42,526 nt of DNA, taken from positions 1-42,526 of the forward strand of contig NZ_PVTQ01000024.1 of assembly GCF_003003355.1 (NCBI RefSeq), written 5' to 3'. Made by a program: the position numbers and the translations under genes. The stretch comes from Donghicola tyrosinivorans. Lineage in GTDB: Bacteria > Pseudomonadota > Alphaproteobacteria > Rhodobacterales > Rhodobacteraceae. Positions 23,781 to 32,821 of the stretch are shown here, piece after piece. Each line of letters begins with the position of its first letter. Position 1 is the stretch's first letter. Below the pieces are notes generated by a model, which saw only the letters and a program-made list of their open reading frames with translations, did no database searches and was not told where the DNA came from.

Positions 23781-26288
23781 ATGTCGGACCCGATTCCCCT
23801 GACCCTGTCTGTCGAAGGCATGTCCTGCGCGTCCTGCGTGGGCCGCGTGGATCGCGGACTGTCGACTCTGGAGGGCGTGAGCGACGTGTCGGTGAACCTC
23901 GCGTCTGAATCGGCGCGGATGCAGGTGGACAGCCCCGACCGCGCGGGCGAGGTCGTGGCTGCGCTGGCCGATCTGGGCTATCCGGCGCGCACCGGGCGGG
24001 TGACGATGACCGTCGAGTCCATGTCCTGCGCGTCTTGTGTCGGGCGGGTGGATCGTGCGCTGGCGGCGGTGCCGGGCGTGCTGGAGGTCAACGTGAACCT
24101 CGCCGCCGAAACCGCCACCGTCACCTATGCCGAAGGGGCCGTCACCCCGGCCCAGCTGGTCGCGACCAGCACGCAGGCGGGCTATCCCGCCCGGCTGGCC
24201 GAGGCCACCGACACCGAGGATCGCAGCACCCGCAAGGCCGAAGAGGCCCGCGCGTTGTCGCGGCGCATGGCCTTTGCCGCGGCGCTGGCGCTGCCGGTCT
24301 TCATCGTGGAGATGGGCGGGCATGTCTTCCCGGCCTTTCACCACTGGATCAACGCCACCATCGGCCAGCAGACCAGCTGGGTGCTGCAATTCCTGCTGAC
24401 GACCCTCGTGCTGGCCGGGCCGGGGCGGATGTTCTACGCCAAGGGCATCCCCGCATTGCTGAAGGGCGCGCCGGACATGAACAGCCTTGTCGCGGTGGGC
24501 ACCGGGGCGGCGTATATGTATTCGGTCGTGGCGACCTTCTTGCCGGGGCTTTTGCCCGACGCCCTGCGTGCCGTCTATTTCGAGGCAGCGGCGGTGATCG
24601 TCGTGTTGATCCTGCTGGGCCGGTTCCTTGAGGCCCGCGCCAAGGGGCGCACCGGTGCCGCCATCGAGAAACTGCTGGGGTTGCAGGTCAAGACCGCGCG
24701 CGTGCTGCGCGGCGGCGAGACCGTGGAAATCCCGGTCGAGGAACTGGCGCAAGGGGACATCGTTCTGGTCCGCCCGGGCGAGCGTATTGCCGTCGATGGC
24801 GAGGTGACAGAGGGCGCCAGCCGTGTCGATGAAAGCATGCTCACCGGAGAGCCGGTTCCGGCGGCCAAGGACATTGGCGACAGCGTGACCGGCGGCACGG
24901 TCAACGGCACCGGCAGCCTGACGGTCCGCGCGGGGCGCGTCGGGCAGGATACGACGCTGGCGCAGATCATCCGCATGGTCAAAGAGGCGCAGGGGGCAAA
25001 GCTGCCGATTCAGGGCTTGGTCGACCGCATCACCCTGTGGTTCGTCCCCGCCGTCATGAGCGTCGCTGTGCTGACCGTGCTGGTCTGGTTGGTCGTCGGG
25101 CCGCAGCCCGCGCTGACCATGGCTTTGGTGGCGGGTGTGTCGGTGCTGATTATTGCCTGCCCCTGTGCGATGGGTCTTGCCACGCCGACCTCGATCATGG
25201 TGGGCACGGGGCGCGCCGCCGAACTGGGCGTGCTGTTTCGCAAGGGTGACGCGTTGCAGGCGCTGGATGGCGTGCAGGTCGTGGCTTTGGACAAGACCGG
25301 CACCGTGACCGAGGGTCGCCCGGAATTGACGGACCTCGTGCTGGCGCCGGGCTTTGACCGCGCCGGGGTGCTGCCCGTGGTGGCCGCTGTCGAGGCGCAG
25401 TCCGAGCACCCGATCGCCGAGGCGATCGTGCGTGCCGCACAGGCCGAGGGGATGACCCTGCCGCAGATCGCGGGGTTTGCCTCGGTCACGGGCTACGGTG
25501 TGCGCGCCGAGGTCGAGGGCCGGGAGGTGTTGATCGGTGCCGACCGCTTGATGACGCGTGAAGGTGTGGATGTCAGTGCCTTGGCGGATCGCGAGGCGGA
25601 ACTGGCGGAGACTGGCCGCACCGCGCTGTTCGCCGCCATCGGCGGGCAGGTCGCGGCGGTGATCGGTGTGGCCGATCCGGTGAAACCCGCCAGCAAGGCG
25701 GCCATCGCCGCCCTGCGCGCCAAGGGGCTGACCGTCGCCATGATTACTGGTGACAAGCAGGCCACGGCGGATGTCATCGCCCGCGAAACCGGCATCGATC
25801 ATGTCGTCGCCGGGGTGCTGCCCGATGGCAAGGTCGCCGCGCTGGAGGCCTTGCGCCAAGGCCGCCGCGTCGCCTTTGTCGGGGATGGCATCAATGATGC
25901 CCCCGCGCTGGCCCATGCGGATGTGGGCATTGCCATCGGCACCGGCACCGACGTGGCCATCGAATCCGCCGATGTGGTCTTGATGTCGGGCGACCTGCGC
26001 GGGGTGGTCAACGCGGTCGAGGTCTCGACCCGGACCATGCGCAACATCCGCGAGAACCTGTTCTGGGCCTTCGCCTACAACACCGCGCTGATCCCGGTGG
26101 CGGCAGGGGCCCTGTACCCGGTCTGGGGTGTGCTGCTGTCGCCGATGCTGGCGGCGGGGGCGATGGCGCTGTCCTCGGTCCTTGTCCTGACCAACGCGCT
26201 GCGCCTGCGCCGCGTCGCGCCCGCGATGTCGGAACGGGCCGATCCGGCCCGCAGCGGCGCGGCGCCCGTGGCCGCCCCGGCGGAATAA
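23781..26288 (+). CDS. copA: Copper-exporting P-type ATPase CopA, intact copy
   Basis: An 835-residue P1B ATPase that pumps Cu(I) out of the cytoplasm. Two near-identical N-terminal HMA domains (GMSCASC about 13-19 and SMSCASC about 79-85) are followed by eight membrane helices, the TGEP loop, the ion-binding CPC (Cys460-Pro-Cys462), the phosphorylated Asp504 in [14 protein letters not shown], and GDGINDAP. Unlike copA1 it has the full C-terminus, with [11 protein letters not shown] and [14 protein letters not shown] carrying the Met/Ser pair of the Cu(I) site. The start has AAGGAG upstream. cueR follows 10 bp after the stop, so the regulator is probably co-transcribed and autoregulated. A very long frame on the opposite strand is a GC-rich shadow. 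Confidence 0.96.
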   Translation: MSDPIPLTLSVEGMSCASCVGRVDRGLSTLEGVSDVSVNLASESARMQVDSPDRAGEVVAALADLGYPARTGRVTMTVESMSCASCVGRVDRALAAVPGVLEVNVNLAAETATVTYAEGAVTPAQLVATSTQAGYPARLAEATDTEDRSTRKAEEARALSRRMAFAAALALPVFIVEMGGHVFPAFHHWINATIGQQTSWVLQFLLTTLVLAGPGRMFYAKGIPALLKGAPDMNSLVAVGTGAAYMYSVVATFLPGLLPDALRAVYFEAAAVIVVLILLGRFLEARAKGRTGAAIEKLLGLQVKTARVLRGGETVEIPVEELAQGDIVLVRPGERIAVDGEVTEGASRVDESMLTGEPVPAAKDIGDSVTGGTVNGTGSLTVRAGRVGQDTTLAQIIRMVKEAQGAKLPIQGLVDRITLWFVPAVMSVAVLTVLVWLVVGPQPALTMALVAGVSVLIIACPCAMGLATPTSIMVGTGRAAELGVLFRKGDALQALDGVQVVALDKTGTVTEGRPELTDLVLAPGFDRAGVLPVVAAVEAQSEHPIAEAIVRAAQAEGMTLPQIAGFASVTGYGVRAEVEGREVLIGADRLMTREGVDVSALADREAELAETGRTALFAAIGGQVAAVIGVADPVKPASKAAIAALRAKGLTVAMITGDKQATADVIARETGIDHVVAGVLPDGKVAALEALRQGRRVAFVGDGINDAPALAHADVGIAIGTGTDVAIESADVVLMSGDLRGVVNAVEVSTRTMRNIRENLFWAFAYNTALIPVAAGALYPVWGVLLSPMLAAGAMALSSVLVLTNALRLRRVAPAMSERADPARSGAAPVAAPAE

Positions 26289-26298
26289 GGAGGCAAGA

Positions 26299-26700
26299 AT
26301 GAACATCGGAGACGTCGCCCGCCAATCGGGCTTGCCGCCCAAGACCATCCGCTATTACGAGGATATCGGGCTGATCCGCCCGCAGCGCAGCGAAAACGGC
26401 TATCGCAGCTTCCGCGAAAGCGACCTGCACAAGCTGGCCTTTCTGGGCCGGGCCCGCGCGCTTGGCTTCACCATCGAGGATTGCCGGACGCTGATGGCGC
26501 TGTATGAGGACGATCACCGCGAAAGTGCGCAGGTCAAGGCGGTGGCCGAGGAACACCTGCGGCAGATCGATGAGAAGATCGCGCAGCTGCAATCCATGCG
26601 CGCCACCCTCGACACGCTGATCCACGCCTGCGCCGGGGATCACCGCCCCGACTGCCCGATCCTTCAGGATCTGGCGCGCAGCGACGCGAACCAAGCCTGA
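26299..26700 (+). CDS. cueR: CueR, MerR-family copper-responsive activator
   Basis: A 133-residue regulator with the MerR-type winged helix (IGDVARQSGLPPKTIRYYEDIGLI, quoted region about 3-26), a dimerisation helix and a C-terminal metal loop with Cys111 and Cys119 (CAGDHRPDCP). Ser76 aligns with Ser77 of E. coli CueR, a residue that marks sensors of monovalent ions (Cu+, Ag+, Au+). It activates promoters with 19-bp spacers; four such promoters are visible in this window. AAGGAGG precedes the ATG by 6 bp. It lies directly downstream of copA2. Confidence 0.94.
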   Translation: MNIGDVARQSGLPPKTIRYYEDIGLIRPQRSENGYRSFRESDLHKLAFLGRARALGFTIEDCRTLMALYEDDHRESAQVKAVAEEHLRQIDEKIAQLQSMRATLDTLIHACAGDHRPDCPILQDLARSDANQA

Positions 26701-26707
26701 CGTGCAA

Positions 26708-26731
26708 GCGCGCCCCGCAACAGGGGCGCGC
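26708..26731. terminator. Hairpin between convergent cueR and cusF-like genes
   Basis: GCGCGCCCC-GCAACA-GGGGCGCGC forms a perfect 9-bp stem with a 6-nt loop between the cueR stop and the cusF-like stop. There is no clear T-run. It is well placed to separate the two convergent transcripts. Confidence 0.6.
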
Positions 26732-26738
26732 AGCAGTT

Positions 26739-27026
26739 TCACTTCGACAGTTCGGTGACGGTCAGTTTACCGTTCACCCGCTCTGCAAGGAAGGTGATCC
26801 TGGCACCCTCGCTCAAACCGTCGAGCATGGTCGGATCGGACAGATCGAACACCATCTTCATGGCGGGCATGTCGAGATTTTCCAGCGGGCCGTGATCGAT
26901 TGTGACCTTGTTCCACTTGGTGTCGATCTTGGTTACGGTCCCCGAGGACATCGGGTGGTCGCCCTCAGCCAACGCGGCCCCGGCTGCAAGGATCATGGCG
27001 GCGGACAGTTTCAGAAGTTTGTTCAT
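26739..27026 (-). CDS. cusF: CusF-like periplasmic copper-binding protein
   Basis: A 95-residue protein with a signal peptide (about 1-20) and the small beta-barrel of the CusF family. Aligning VTIDHGPLENLDMPAMKM with E. coli CusF puts His45, Met56 and Met58 on the known Cu(I) ligands. The tryptophan that caps the copper in E. coli CusF is replaced by Met53 here, a change also seen in many CusF-like domains. CusF normally hands Cu(I)/Ag(I) to the CusCBA pump. No CusA or CusB is encoded in the window, so its partner here may be the cupredoxin or oxidase upstream. It is the last gene of the minus-strand operon starting at 30542. Confidence 0.87.
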   Translation of the reverse strand: MNKLLKLSAAMILAAGAALAEGDHPMSSGTVTKIDTKWNKVTIDHGPLENLDMPAMKMVFDLSDPTMLDGLSEGARITFLAERVNGKLTVTELSK

Positions 27027-27050
27027 TTTGGATTTCCTGTGGATTGAAGA

Positions 27051-27539
27051 TCAGTTGACGATAAGGGCGCCGTGCATGCCGCCCTCGTAGTGGCCGGGCA
27101 GGAGGCAGGCGAATTCGAACTTGCCCGCTTTGTTGAAGGTCCAGAGGATGTCGGCCTCTTCGCCGGGATCCAGTCGTACCGAGTTCGGGTCGTCGTGTTC
27201 CATCTCGGGGAACTTTGCCATCAACACCTTGTGCTCGGCGTTTTCCGCCATCGTGTCCATGACGAACTCGTGGGTTTCCTCGCCCATGTTGACGATGTGC
27301 AGACGGACGGTTTCACCCGCCGCAAAGACCATGTCAGCCGAGGGTTCAAAGACGAAAGGCGCGTCCTTGTCGTAATCCTCCCGCATGATGACGTCGATCG
27401 TGCGGGTGGGTTCATGGCCGTGCATGGCGGGCATGCCGACGGCCATCTGCCCGCTGCCATGTCCGGCGTCTGCCAAGCCCGGGACAGGGGCCAGGGCGGG
27501 CGCCATGGCCAGCCCCAGTATCAGAAGTGCAGTTCTCAT
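27051..27539 (-). CDS. Plastocyanin/azurin-like cupredoxin
   Basis: A 162-residue exported blue-copper-type protein. A signal peptide (about 1-23) and a His/Met-rich linker (HGSGQMAVGMPAMHGH) precede a cupredoxin fold with type 1 copper ligands His90 (EETHEF), Cys145, His150 and Met155 (FACLLPGHYEGGM). It may shuttle electrons or copper to the multicopper oxidase, 26 bp upstream. The ATG at 27539 is chosen for the signal peptide and the AGGAG upstream. Confidence 0.88.
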   Translation of the reverse strand: MRTALLILGLAMAPALAPVPGLADAGHGSGQMAVGMPAMHGHEPTRTIDVIMREDYDKDAPFVFEPSADMVFAAGETVRLHIVNMGEETHEFVMDTMAENAEHKVLMAKFPEMEHDDPNSVRLDPGEEADILWTFNKAGKFEFACLLPGHYEGGMHGALIVN

Positions 27540-27565
27540 GAGCGCGTTTCTCCTGTGCTCTTGCA

Positions 27566-28933
27566 TCAACCCTGCCGCACGCCGCCGCGCGGCGTGATCA
27601 CGGTTTTGGGGCTGGTGTTGCTTGCGTGTTCGGGCAGCTCGCCCGTCCATTCGTAGGCTTCGGTTCCGGGCGGGTTCTGATACCAGCCGGGATCGCTGTA
27701 ATCGTCGCGGTCGATGCCCTCGCGGACCTTCACGACACTGAACATGCCACCCATTTCCAGCGGGCCATGGGGTCCCCAGCCCGCCATCATCGGGATGGTG
27801 TTCTCGGGGATTTCCATGGACATCTCGCCCATGTCGGCCATTCCGGCGGTGCCCATCGGCATGTAACCGGGCTGATGGCGGCGCATCATCTGGGTCAGTC
27901 GGGTCTTGTCGGCACCGATCACCGTGGGCAATTCATGGCCCATGGCGTTCATCGTGTGGTGTGACTTGTGGCAATGGATCGCCCAGTCACCTTCGTGGAT
28001 TGCGTCGAATTCATAGGCCCGCATGGCACCGACGGGAATGTCGATGCTGACCTCCGGCCAGCGGGCTGTTTCGGGCACCCAGCCGCCATCTGTACAGGTG
28101 ACATGGAAGTCGTAGCCGTGCATGTGGATCGGGTGGTTGGTCATCGTCAGGTTACCACAGCGCACCCTCACCCGGTCGCCCTTGTTCACCACCAAGGGAT
28201 CAATGTCAGGGAAAATCCGGCTGTTCCAGGTCCACATGTTGAAGTTGGTCATCTCGGCCACGCGCGGGATGTAGGTGCCGGGATCGATGTCGTAGGCCGC
28301 CAGCAGAAACGCAAAATCCCGATCCACCGGCATGAAGGCCGGGTCGCGCGGATGCACGATGAACAGGCCCATCATGCCCATGGCCATCTGCACCATCTCA
28401 TCCGCATGCGGGTGGTACATGAAGGTGCCGGACTTGGTCAGGTCGAACTCATACACAAAGGTCTTGCCCGGCGGGATCGCGGGGTGGCTGAGGCCACCGA
28501 CGCCGTCCATCCCCGAAGGCAATATCAGCCCGTGCCAATGCACGGATGTGTGTTCCGGCAAGCGGTTGGTCACGTAGATGCGCACGCGCTCGCCCTCGAC
28601 CGCCTCGATGGTGGGGCCGGTGGATTGGCCGTTATAGCCCCACAGCCGCGCCATCATGCCATCCGCCATGATGCGCTCGACCGGCTCGGCGACGAGGTGG
28701 AATTCCTTCACGTTGCCGTTCATCCGCCACGGCAGGGACCAGCCGTTCAGCGTCACGACCGGGTTATAATCCAGTCCGGTCATGGGACGGTCTGGCACCT
28801 GCGTGTAGGGGATGTCGGTAAAGGCGGCCTCTGGCAGGTCGCGGAAACGGGTTTCCGCGGCGGCGGCCGAGGCCAGCACGGCACCGGCACCGGCGGTCAG
28901 CCCGGCGCCCAGCAATTGACGACGGTTCATCAT
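27566..28933 (-). CDS. Tat-exported multicopper oxidase, copy 2
   Basis: A 455-residue oxidase with a twin-arginine start (MMNRRQLLGAGLTAG) and copper motifs HWHG, MYHPHADEM, HPIHMHGYDF and HCHKSHHTMNAM. The last has the HCH-x3-H-x4-M spacing of type 1/type 3 sites. The region after it (about 345-400) is Met-rich (MMRRHQPGYMPMG, MADMGEMSMEIPE), suggesting Cu(I) capture. It is distinct from copies 1 and 3: it has YHPHADEM rather than YWYHAH or YWYHSH, and is probably a copper oxidase of the CopA/PcoA type. The start overlaps the stop of the TolC-like gene by 4 bp. Confidence 0.9.
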   Translation of the reverse strand: MMNRRQLLGAGLTAGAGAVLASAAAAETRFRDLPEAAFTDIPYTQVPDRPMTGLDYNPVVTLNGWSLPWRMNGNVKEFHLVAEPVERIMADGMMARLWGYNGQSTGPTIEAVEGERVRIYVTNRLPEHTSVHWHGLILPSGMDGVGGLSHPAIPPGKTFVYEFDLTKSGTFMYHPHADEMVQMAMGMMGLFIVHPRDPAFMPVDRDFAFLLAAYDIDPGTYIPRVAEMTNFNMWTWNSRIFPDIDPLVVNKGDRVRVRCGNLTMTNHPIHMHGYDFHVTCTDGGWVPETARWPEVSIDIPVGAMRAYEFDAIHEGDWAIHCHKSHHTMNAMGHELPTVIGADKTRLTQMMRRHQPGYMPMGTAGMADMGEMSMEIPENTIPMMAGWGPHGPLEMGGMFSVVKVREGIDRDDYSDPGWYQNPPGTEAYEWTGELPEHASNTSPKTVITPRGGVRQG

Positions 28934-30330
28934 TCTTCCCCTCCTTTGGACAGGGTTACGGATCCGCCCCAGATCGCGGCGGTCGCTTCAGTTTCGGCGA
29001 GCCAGTAGTCTCGCTTGGCCTCGGCGGCGGACAGCCGGGAGTCCAGCCCCTCCTGCGCGTCGGCGATCAGTTCGAAGGTAGAGGTCAGCATGCCGTTGTA
29101 GGACAGCAGCGCCTCTTCATCGATCTGGCGGCGCAGCGGCAGTACCTGGTCGCGCCAATGTCGCGCGATGTTGTGCCGCCCCGTGACCGCCTTGTAGGCC
29201 ATGCGCGCGTCCGACCGCGCGTCGATGGCCTGCTGTGCCAGGGTGTTCGCCGCCTGCAGGTAGGCCATGCGGCCGCGTTTCGACACCAGCGGGCCAGTGT
29301 CATACAGCGGGATTTCGAAATCCAGCGCCAGCGCGGGCGTGGCCTCGGTTTCGCCGTTGGCGCGCTCCAGCTCGACCCCGGCGACCAGCGCCGCGTCGGA
29401 CACCATGCGGGTCTTGCCGGTCAGACGATAATCCAAGGCGATGGCCTGCAGTTCCAGCTTGCCCGCGGCCAGGTCGACGCGGTTGGCCAGTGCCTGCTGC
29501 TCAATGTTGCCTGCCGCGCGCGGACCGCGCGGCAGGGCGGGCAGCGCATCGGGCACGTAGACGGTGGTGGCGCTCCCCCACAGACCCATCAGGCGCAGCA
29601 GCTTTTCCTTGGCCAGCTGTGCCTCCAGCCGGGCGGCGGCGCGTTCAGCCGCCAGTTCTGCGGTAAAGGCATGTTCGCGCGCCTGGTCGGCCTTGTTCAT
29701 GGCGCCGGTCCGGCCCAACTGCACCGCCAGCTCCGATGCGGCCTCGGCCGTGCCGTGGGTCTGTCCGATCAGCGCGGCCGCCTCGAAGGCCCCGACCGCT
29801 TCGATCCAGGCGCGGCGGGTTTCCACGGCAAGGTCAATGGTTTGTGCCAGCGCCGCCAGTTCCGCCTGGCGAAAGCGGACTTCGGCCAGCTGGGTACGCG
29901 GCTTGGTCGTTGCAAGATCCAGAAGCGCGCCCGCCACGGTCGCCTCGAGCGTGCGGGTCACGTCACCCGCCAGGCCCGAAACGGATACGCCGAGCGTGGG
30001 CACCGGGCCCATGGCCACCTCCCACAGGTCCGTCGAAGACAGTCCCAGCTCGGCAAAGCTGGCCTGAAGCGCGCGGTTGTTGATCAGCGCGACCTGCACT
30101 GCGGTATCGGCGCTGATCGTCTTGCCATGGACCAGGGCGTGCACGCGCCTTTCCGTGGCCTCGATATCGGCAGCGGACTGGTTCCAAACGGGCACAGCCC
30201 CGACGGCCTTGCGGGCGCCCTCTTCGACGCTGACGAAACCGGCACGGTCGGCCTTTGCGCGCTCGATTACAGCGGGATTGGCGCAGGCTGCCACCAGCAG
30301 CGCCGCGCCGAGCATCAACGGCAGTTTCAT
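28930..30330 (-). CDS. TolC-family outer membrane lipoprotein (CusC-like)
   Basis: A 466-residue outer-membrane efflux protein with a lipoprotein signal (LVAAC, Cys16). Long alpha-helical segments with the repeated TolC layout are seen, for example TVQVALINNRALQASFAELG and the mirror region around RVDLAAGKLELQAIALDY. These proteins form trimeric channels through the outer membrane. The usual RND pump and membrane-fusion genes are missing from the window; its neighbours are a multicopper oxidase, a cupredoxin and a CusF-like protein. Both ends overlap neighbouring genes by 4 bp. Confidence 0.87.
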   Translation of the reverse strand: MKLPLMLGAALLVAACANPAVIERAKADRAGFVSVEEGARKAVGAVPVWNQSAADIEATERRVHALVHGKTISADTAVQVALINNRALQASFAELGLSSTDLWEVAMGPVPTLGVSVSGLAGDVTRTLEATVAGALLDLATTKPRTQLAEVRFRQAELAALAQTIDLAVETRRAWIEAVGAFEAAALIGQTHGTAEAASELAVQLGRTGAMNKADQAREHAFTAELAAERAAARLEAQLAKEKLLRLMGLWGSATTVYVPDALPALPRGPRAAGNIEQQALANRVDLAAGKLELQAIALDYRLTGKTRMVSDAALVAGVELERANGETEATPALALDFEIPLYDTGPLVSKRGRMAYLQAANTLAQQAIDARSDARMAYKAVTGRHNIARHWRDQVLPLRRQIDEEALLSYNGMLTSTFELIADAQEGLDSRLSAAEAKRDYWLAETEATAAIWGGSVTLSKGGEE

Positions 30331-30542
30331 TTGCCGCCCTCCCGCTGTGCATCGTTCAGGCTGCGCCAGTCAGCGGGTTCTTGAAGCCGGTAGCCAAGAT
30401 AGGCCACATTCGGTCCAGGTTGCGCCATGGTCGCAGGCGGCGTCACAGACGCGGCCGTCAACCCAGGCGCGGTGTCAAGCTCGGGAAGTGCCGCACAGGC
30501 ACCCACGAGCAGCGGCAATCCAGCCGCAATAGCAAGTTTCAC
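30327..30542 (-). CDS. Small lipoprotein preceding the TolC-like gene
   Basis: A 71-residue predicted lipoprotein with the lipobox LVGAC (Cys16). The mature part is Pro/Ala-rich and contains GPNVAYLGYRLQEPADWRSLND, which has no match that I recognise. Its stop overlaps the TolC-like start by 4 bp, so it is translationally coupled and probably works with the outer-membrane channel. It is the first gene of the operon reaching to the CusF-like gene. A short intergenic stretch (30543-30604) separates it from the His-rich gene. Confidence 0.65.
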   Translation of the reverse strand: MKLAIAAGLPLLVGACAALPELDTAPGLTAASVTPPATMAQPGPNVAYLGYRLQEPADWRSLNDAQREGGK

Positions 30543-30604
30543 TGGTAGTCCCTCGTCGTGTCAGATGCAGTTATCCGCAGGCGAATCGCCGCGGCGGGGC
30601 TGCA

Positions 30605-30940
30605 TCAGGCACGTGGGGGGCGCTGCAAACCTTCGGGAATTGCGGTGATGACAAGCGAAGCTATGTCCCAGGACCGGATCGACACTGGAATGGCGCGCGG
30701 CGCCTCCGCATCCGCTGACCGTAGATCGCCGAGGACGCAAATATGCGATGCGCAATGATCCGTAGCGTGATCAACCGCGTGGTCCGTTGTTTGACTGGCG
30801 TGGTCGTGCGCCTGCTCAATGGTCGCCTCGTGTCCGTCGCACAGGATCATCGCGGACGCGTTGGACGGCATCAGGGCCATCGCCAGAAAAAGGGCGACGA
30901 CCTGAAATTTGACCAGAAGTGCGCGAATCCAGTGAGACAT
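30605..30940 (-). CDS. Exported His-rich protein, probable metal binder
   Basis: A 111-residue protein with an N-terminal hydrophobic segment (about 8-28, ending NASA) and a His-rich stretch (AHDHASQTTDHAVDHATDHCASHIC, positions about 43-67) that could bind metal ions. The C-terminus ends in AIPEGLQRPPRA, a motif seen in small proteins that precede CzcC/CusC-type genes. The start at 30940 fits the signal peptide, but no strong ribosome binding site is visible, and a longer frame from 31015 is possible. It lies 62 bp upstream of the small lipoprotein gene and may share its transcript. Confidence 0.65.
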   Translation of the reverse strand: MSHWIRALLVKFQVVALFLAMALMPSNASAMILCDGHEATIEQAHDHASQTTDHAVDHATDHCASHICVLGDLRSADAEAPRAIPVSIRSWDIASLVITAIPEGLQRPPRA

Positions 30941-31048
30941 TCGTGAATCGATAAGCGAGAAAACGACACCCGGCAAGTCACCAAAACGTGTGGCCAAAAT
31001 TTCCGTGCCGAGCATGTAGGCGCGGGAAAAAAGGCATTTTTCAGACCA

Positions 31049-31813
31049 TCACCCGAACAGTGCCTTGCTGCCCATCCACAGGCCCATGGCGATCATCATC
31101 AGGTTCTCGGTCAGCGACACAAACCCCAAGGGCACTTTCGACGACCCGCCGACGCAGGCGCATTTCAGCGCGCGCTTGTCGATGTAGACAGCCTTGAAGA
31201 CGCTGACGGCGCCAACCGTGCCGATGAACAGCGCGACCGGGGCCGACAGCCATGTCAGGGCTCCGGCGGTCATCAGGATGCCCGCCAACGCCTCGCCGAA
31301 CGGGTAAACCTTGCCGTAGGGCACCCAGCGGCGGGCGAGCAGGTCGTAGTTCAGGAACATGGTCGAGAAACTCTCGACGTCCTGCAATTTCTGGATCGCG
31401 AGGATCGTCATCGACAGCGAAATGAACCATTCCAGCGCGCGCAGCGTCAGGACCGTGCCGTATTGGTGCCACGACAGCCCCAGCGCCAGCAGCGCCGCGA
31501 CGGAAAAGATCGCGATGACCGGCTGGTAGCTGGTGTCGCTTTGTTCGTCCTTGGGCGGGTCGAGGTCGAAATGCACACGCAGGTCGTCATAGCCGCCGAT
31601 CCGCACACCGTCGATGAAGGTCTGCGGCGTCGTTTCGACCCCGTGCTTTTCCATGAACGCGTCGGTTTCTTCGCGCGTTGTCAGGTGGTGGTCATCGACC
31701 GTATAGCCCTGACGTTCCAGCAAGTCCTTGGATTTCAGGCCAAACGGGCAAAGATGGTCGGGCATGACCATCCGATACAGCGTGGCGGTTTGCGTTGTAT
31801 CCTTGGGCATCAT
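31049..31813 (-). CDS. Glutaredoxin-MauE fusion membrane protein
   Basis: A 254-residue fusion. The first about 85 residues are a glutaredoxin-like domain with CPFG (Cys22) and the cis-Pro in ETTPQTF, followed by IGGYDDL. The rest is a MauE/DoxX-like membrane domain with four helices and a conserved Cys pair in KCACVGGSS. MauE proteins help to form disulfides in periplasmic proteins, so this fusion probably moves thiol electrons across the membrane. The ATG overlaps the stop of the DUF305 gene by 4 bp and uses GGAGGT within it. CPFG is a monothiol-like site, with Gly where dithiol members have Cys. Confidence 0.85.
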   Translation of the reverse strand: MMPKDTTQTATLYRMVMPDHLCPFGLKSKDLLERQGYTVDDHHLTTREETDAFMEKHGVETTPQTFIDGVRIGGYDDLRVHFDLDPPKDEQSDTSYQPVIAIFSVAALLALGLSWHQYGTVLTLRALEWFISLSMTILAIQKLQDVESFSTMFLNYDLLARRWVPYGKVYPFGEALAGILMTAGALTWLSAPVALFIGTVGAVSVFKAVYIDKRALKCACVGGSSKVPLGFVSLTENLMMIAMGLWMGSKALFG

Positions 31814-32634
31814 TGACCTCCTTCGCAGGTATATTGGCCGCGGAACCCGGCGGAGTAATCCGGCCCGGCCGTGACGATCAGATCGGTCAGGTCATCACCC
31901 TTGTGCAGTTCGGCACTCAGCGGGTCGGCGGCAAAGCCGTCACCCTGCCGGTCAAGTCGCACGAGGTCGCCGCTGATCTTCATCACTGCCGCGTCCTTGC
32001 CCACGGCCAGAACGGCGGGGCTGGTGGCGGTGTAGGTAAACCGGCAGGTGGCACCTTCGGGCAGGGCCTTGGTGATGTCGTCGGCGGTCAGGAATTCCGG
32101 GTCGACGGTGGCGGTCACCTCGGTCGACAGAGCCTGTCGGGCGTCGACCACCTCGGGCGCGGCGGTCTCGCCGGTCGGATCAGCCTCGCCATTGGCCGAG
32201 ATATCGGCGATCAAATAGCGCATCTCGGCGATTTCCTTGTCCTGCGCATAGACGATGGCCTCGGCCAGTGTCGCCACGCGCGGATCGGTGATCTCGGCCC
32301 GCGATGAGGTCATGATGGCAATCGAATGGTGCGGGATCATCGCCCGCATGAAGGACCGGTCCTGCACCGTGACCTGACTGCGCACCAGCCAGAGCGACAG
32401 CGCAAAGACCACGACGGAGCCCACGAAGATGCCCGCGTTCAGCGCCTTGTTGGTGTACATCGACAGCATGAAGGACAGCATGACAAAGGCCATCGTGGCC
32501 CCCATCAGCACAGCCATCCAAGCCCGCGTTTCCGAAAAGAAGACGTGCCCCAGAAGGTAGGTGTTCAGATACATCAGCACGAACATCACCAGCGTCGACG
32601 TGCCGATCATCAGGAAAAATCTGGAATACTTCAT
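31810..32634 (-). CDS. DUF305 membrane-associated protein
   Basis: A 274-residue protein with three N-terminal helices (about 5-27, 38-60 and 66-84) and a periplasmic DUF305 domain with the family motif FMRAMIPHHSIAIM followed by AQDKEIAEM. DUF305 domains are ferritin-like four-helix bundles often found near copper genes. The C-terminal 90 residues form an extra domain with two Cys (ATCRF and YTCEGG) that is not recognised. The ATG at 32634 has GGAGAGG 4 bp upstream. It is the first gene of a two-gene unit with the glutaredoxin-MauE fusion. Confidence 0.85.
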   Translation of the reverse strand: MKYSRFFLMIGTSTLVMFVLMYLNTYLLGHVFFSETRAWMAVLMGATMAFVMLSFMLSMYTNKALNAGIFVGSVVVFALSLWLVRSQVTVQDRSFMRAMIPHHSIAIMTSSRAEITDPRVATLAEAIVYAQDKEIAEMRYLIADISANGEADPTGETAAPEVVDARQALSTEVTATVDPEFLTADDITKALPEGATCRFTYTATSPAVLAVGKDAAVMKISGDLVRLDRQGDGFAADPLSAELHKGDDLTDLIVTAGPDYSAGFRGQYTCEGGQ

Positions 32635-32670
32635 CAATCCTCTCCCGCTTGGCTCACATGTGAAGCAAAC

Positions 32671-32691
32671 GCCCTTCCAGCGCTGGAGGGT
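32671..32691 (-). promoter_or_regulatory. CueR-box-like dyad upstream of the DUF305 gene
   Basis: On the minus strand ACCCTCC-AGCGC-TGGAAGGG is a near-perfect palindrome like the CueR boxes elsewhere in the window. The flanking -35 (GGAACC) and -10 (TTTGCT) are poor, so its use as a CueR promoter is less certain. It lies 37 bp upstream of the DUF305 start, in the region shared with the divergent L,D-transpeptidase gene. Confidence 0.45.
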
Positions 32692-32821
32692 TCCGAAATG
32701 GCGCGAATTCCGTGCTTTCGGGGAAACAGGCCCGCCTGCGCAGGGCAGGATCACGGGCATTTGACTGGGCGCAGGCATTGCGGGCTGGCCTGCTGAAACG
32801 CATGCGAGAACAGGAGATGTC

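Noticed and set aside
23427-26348. A 973-codon minus-strand open frame opposite copA2
   Set aside because: It only reads as a real protein at its copZ end; the rest is a low-complexity shadow of the copA2 codons.
32671-32691. DUF305 dyad as a full CueR promoter
   Set aside because: The palindrome is good but the -35 and -10 hexamers are poor; kept only as a weak site.
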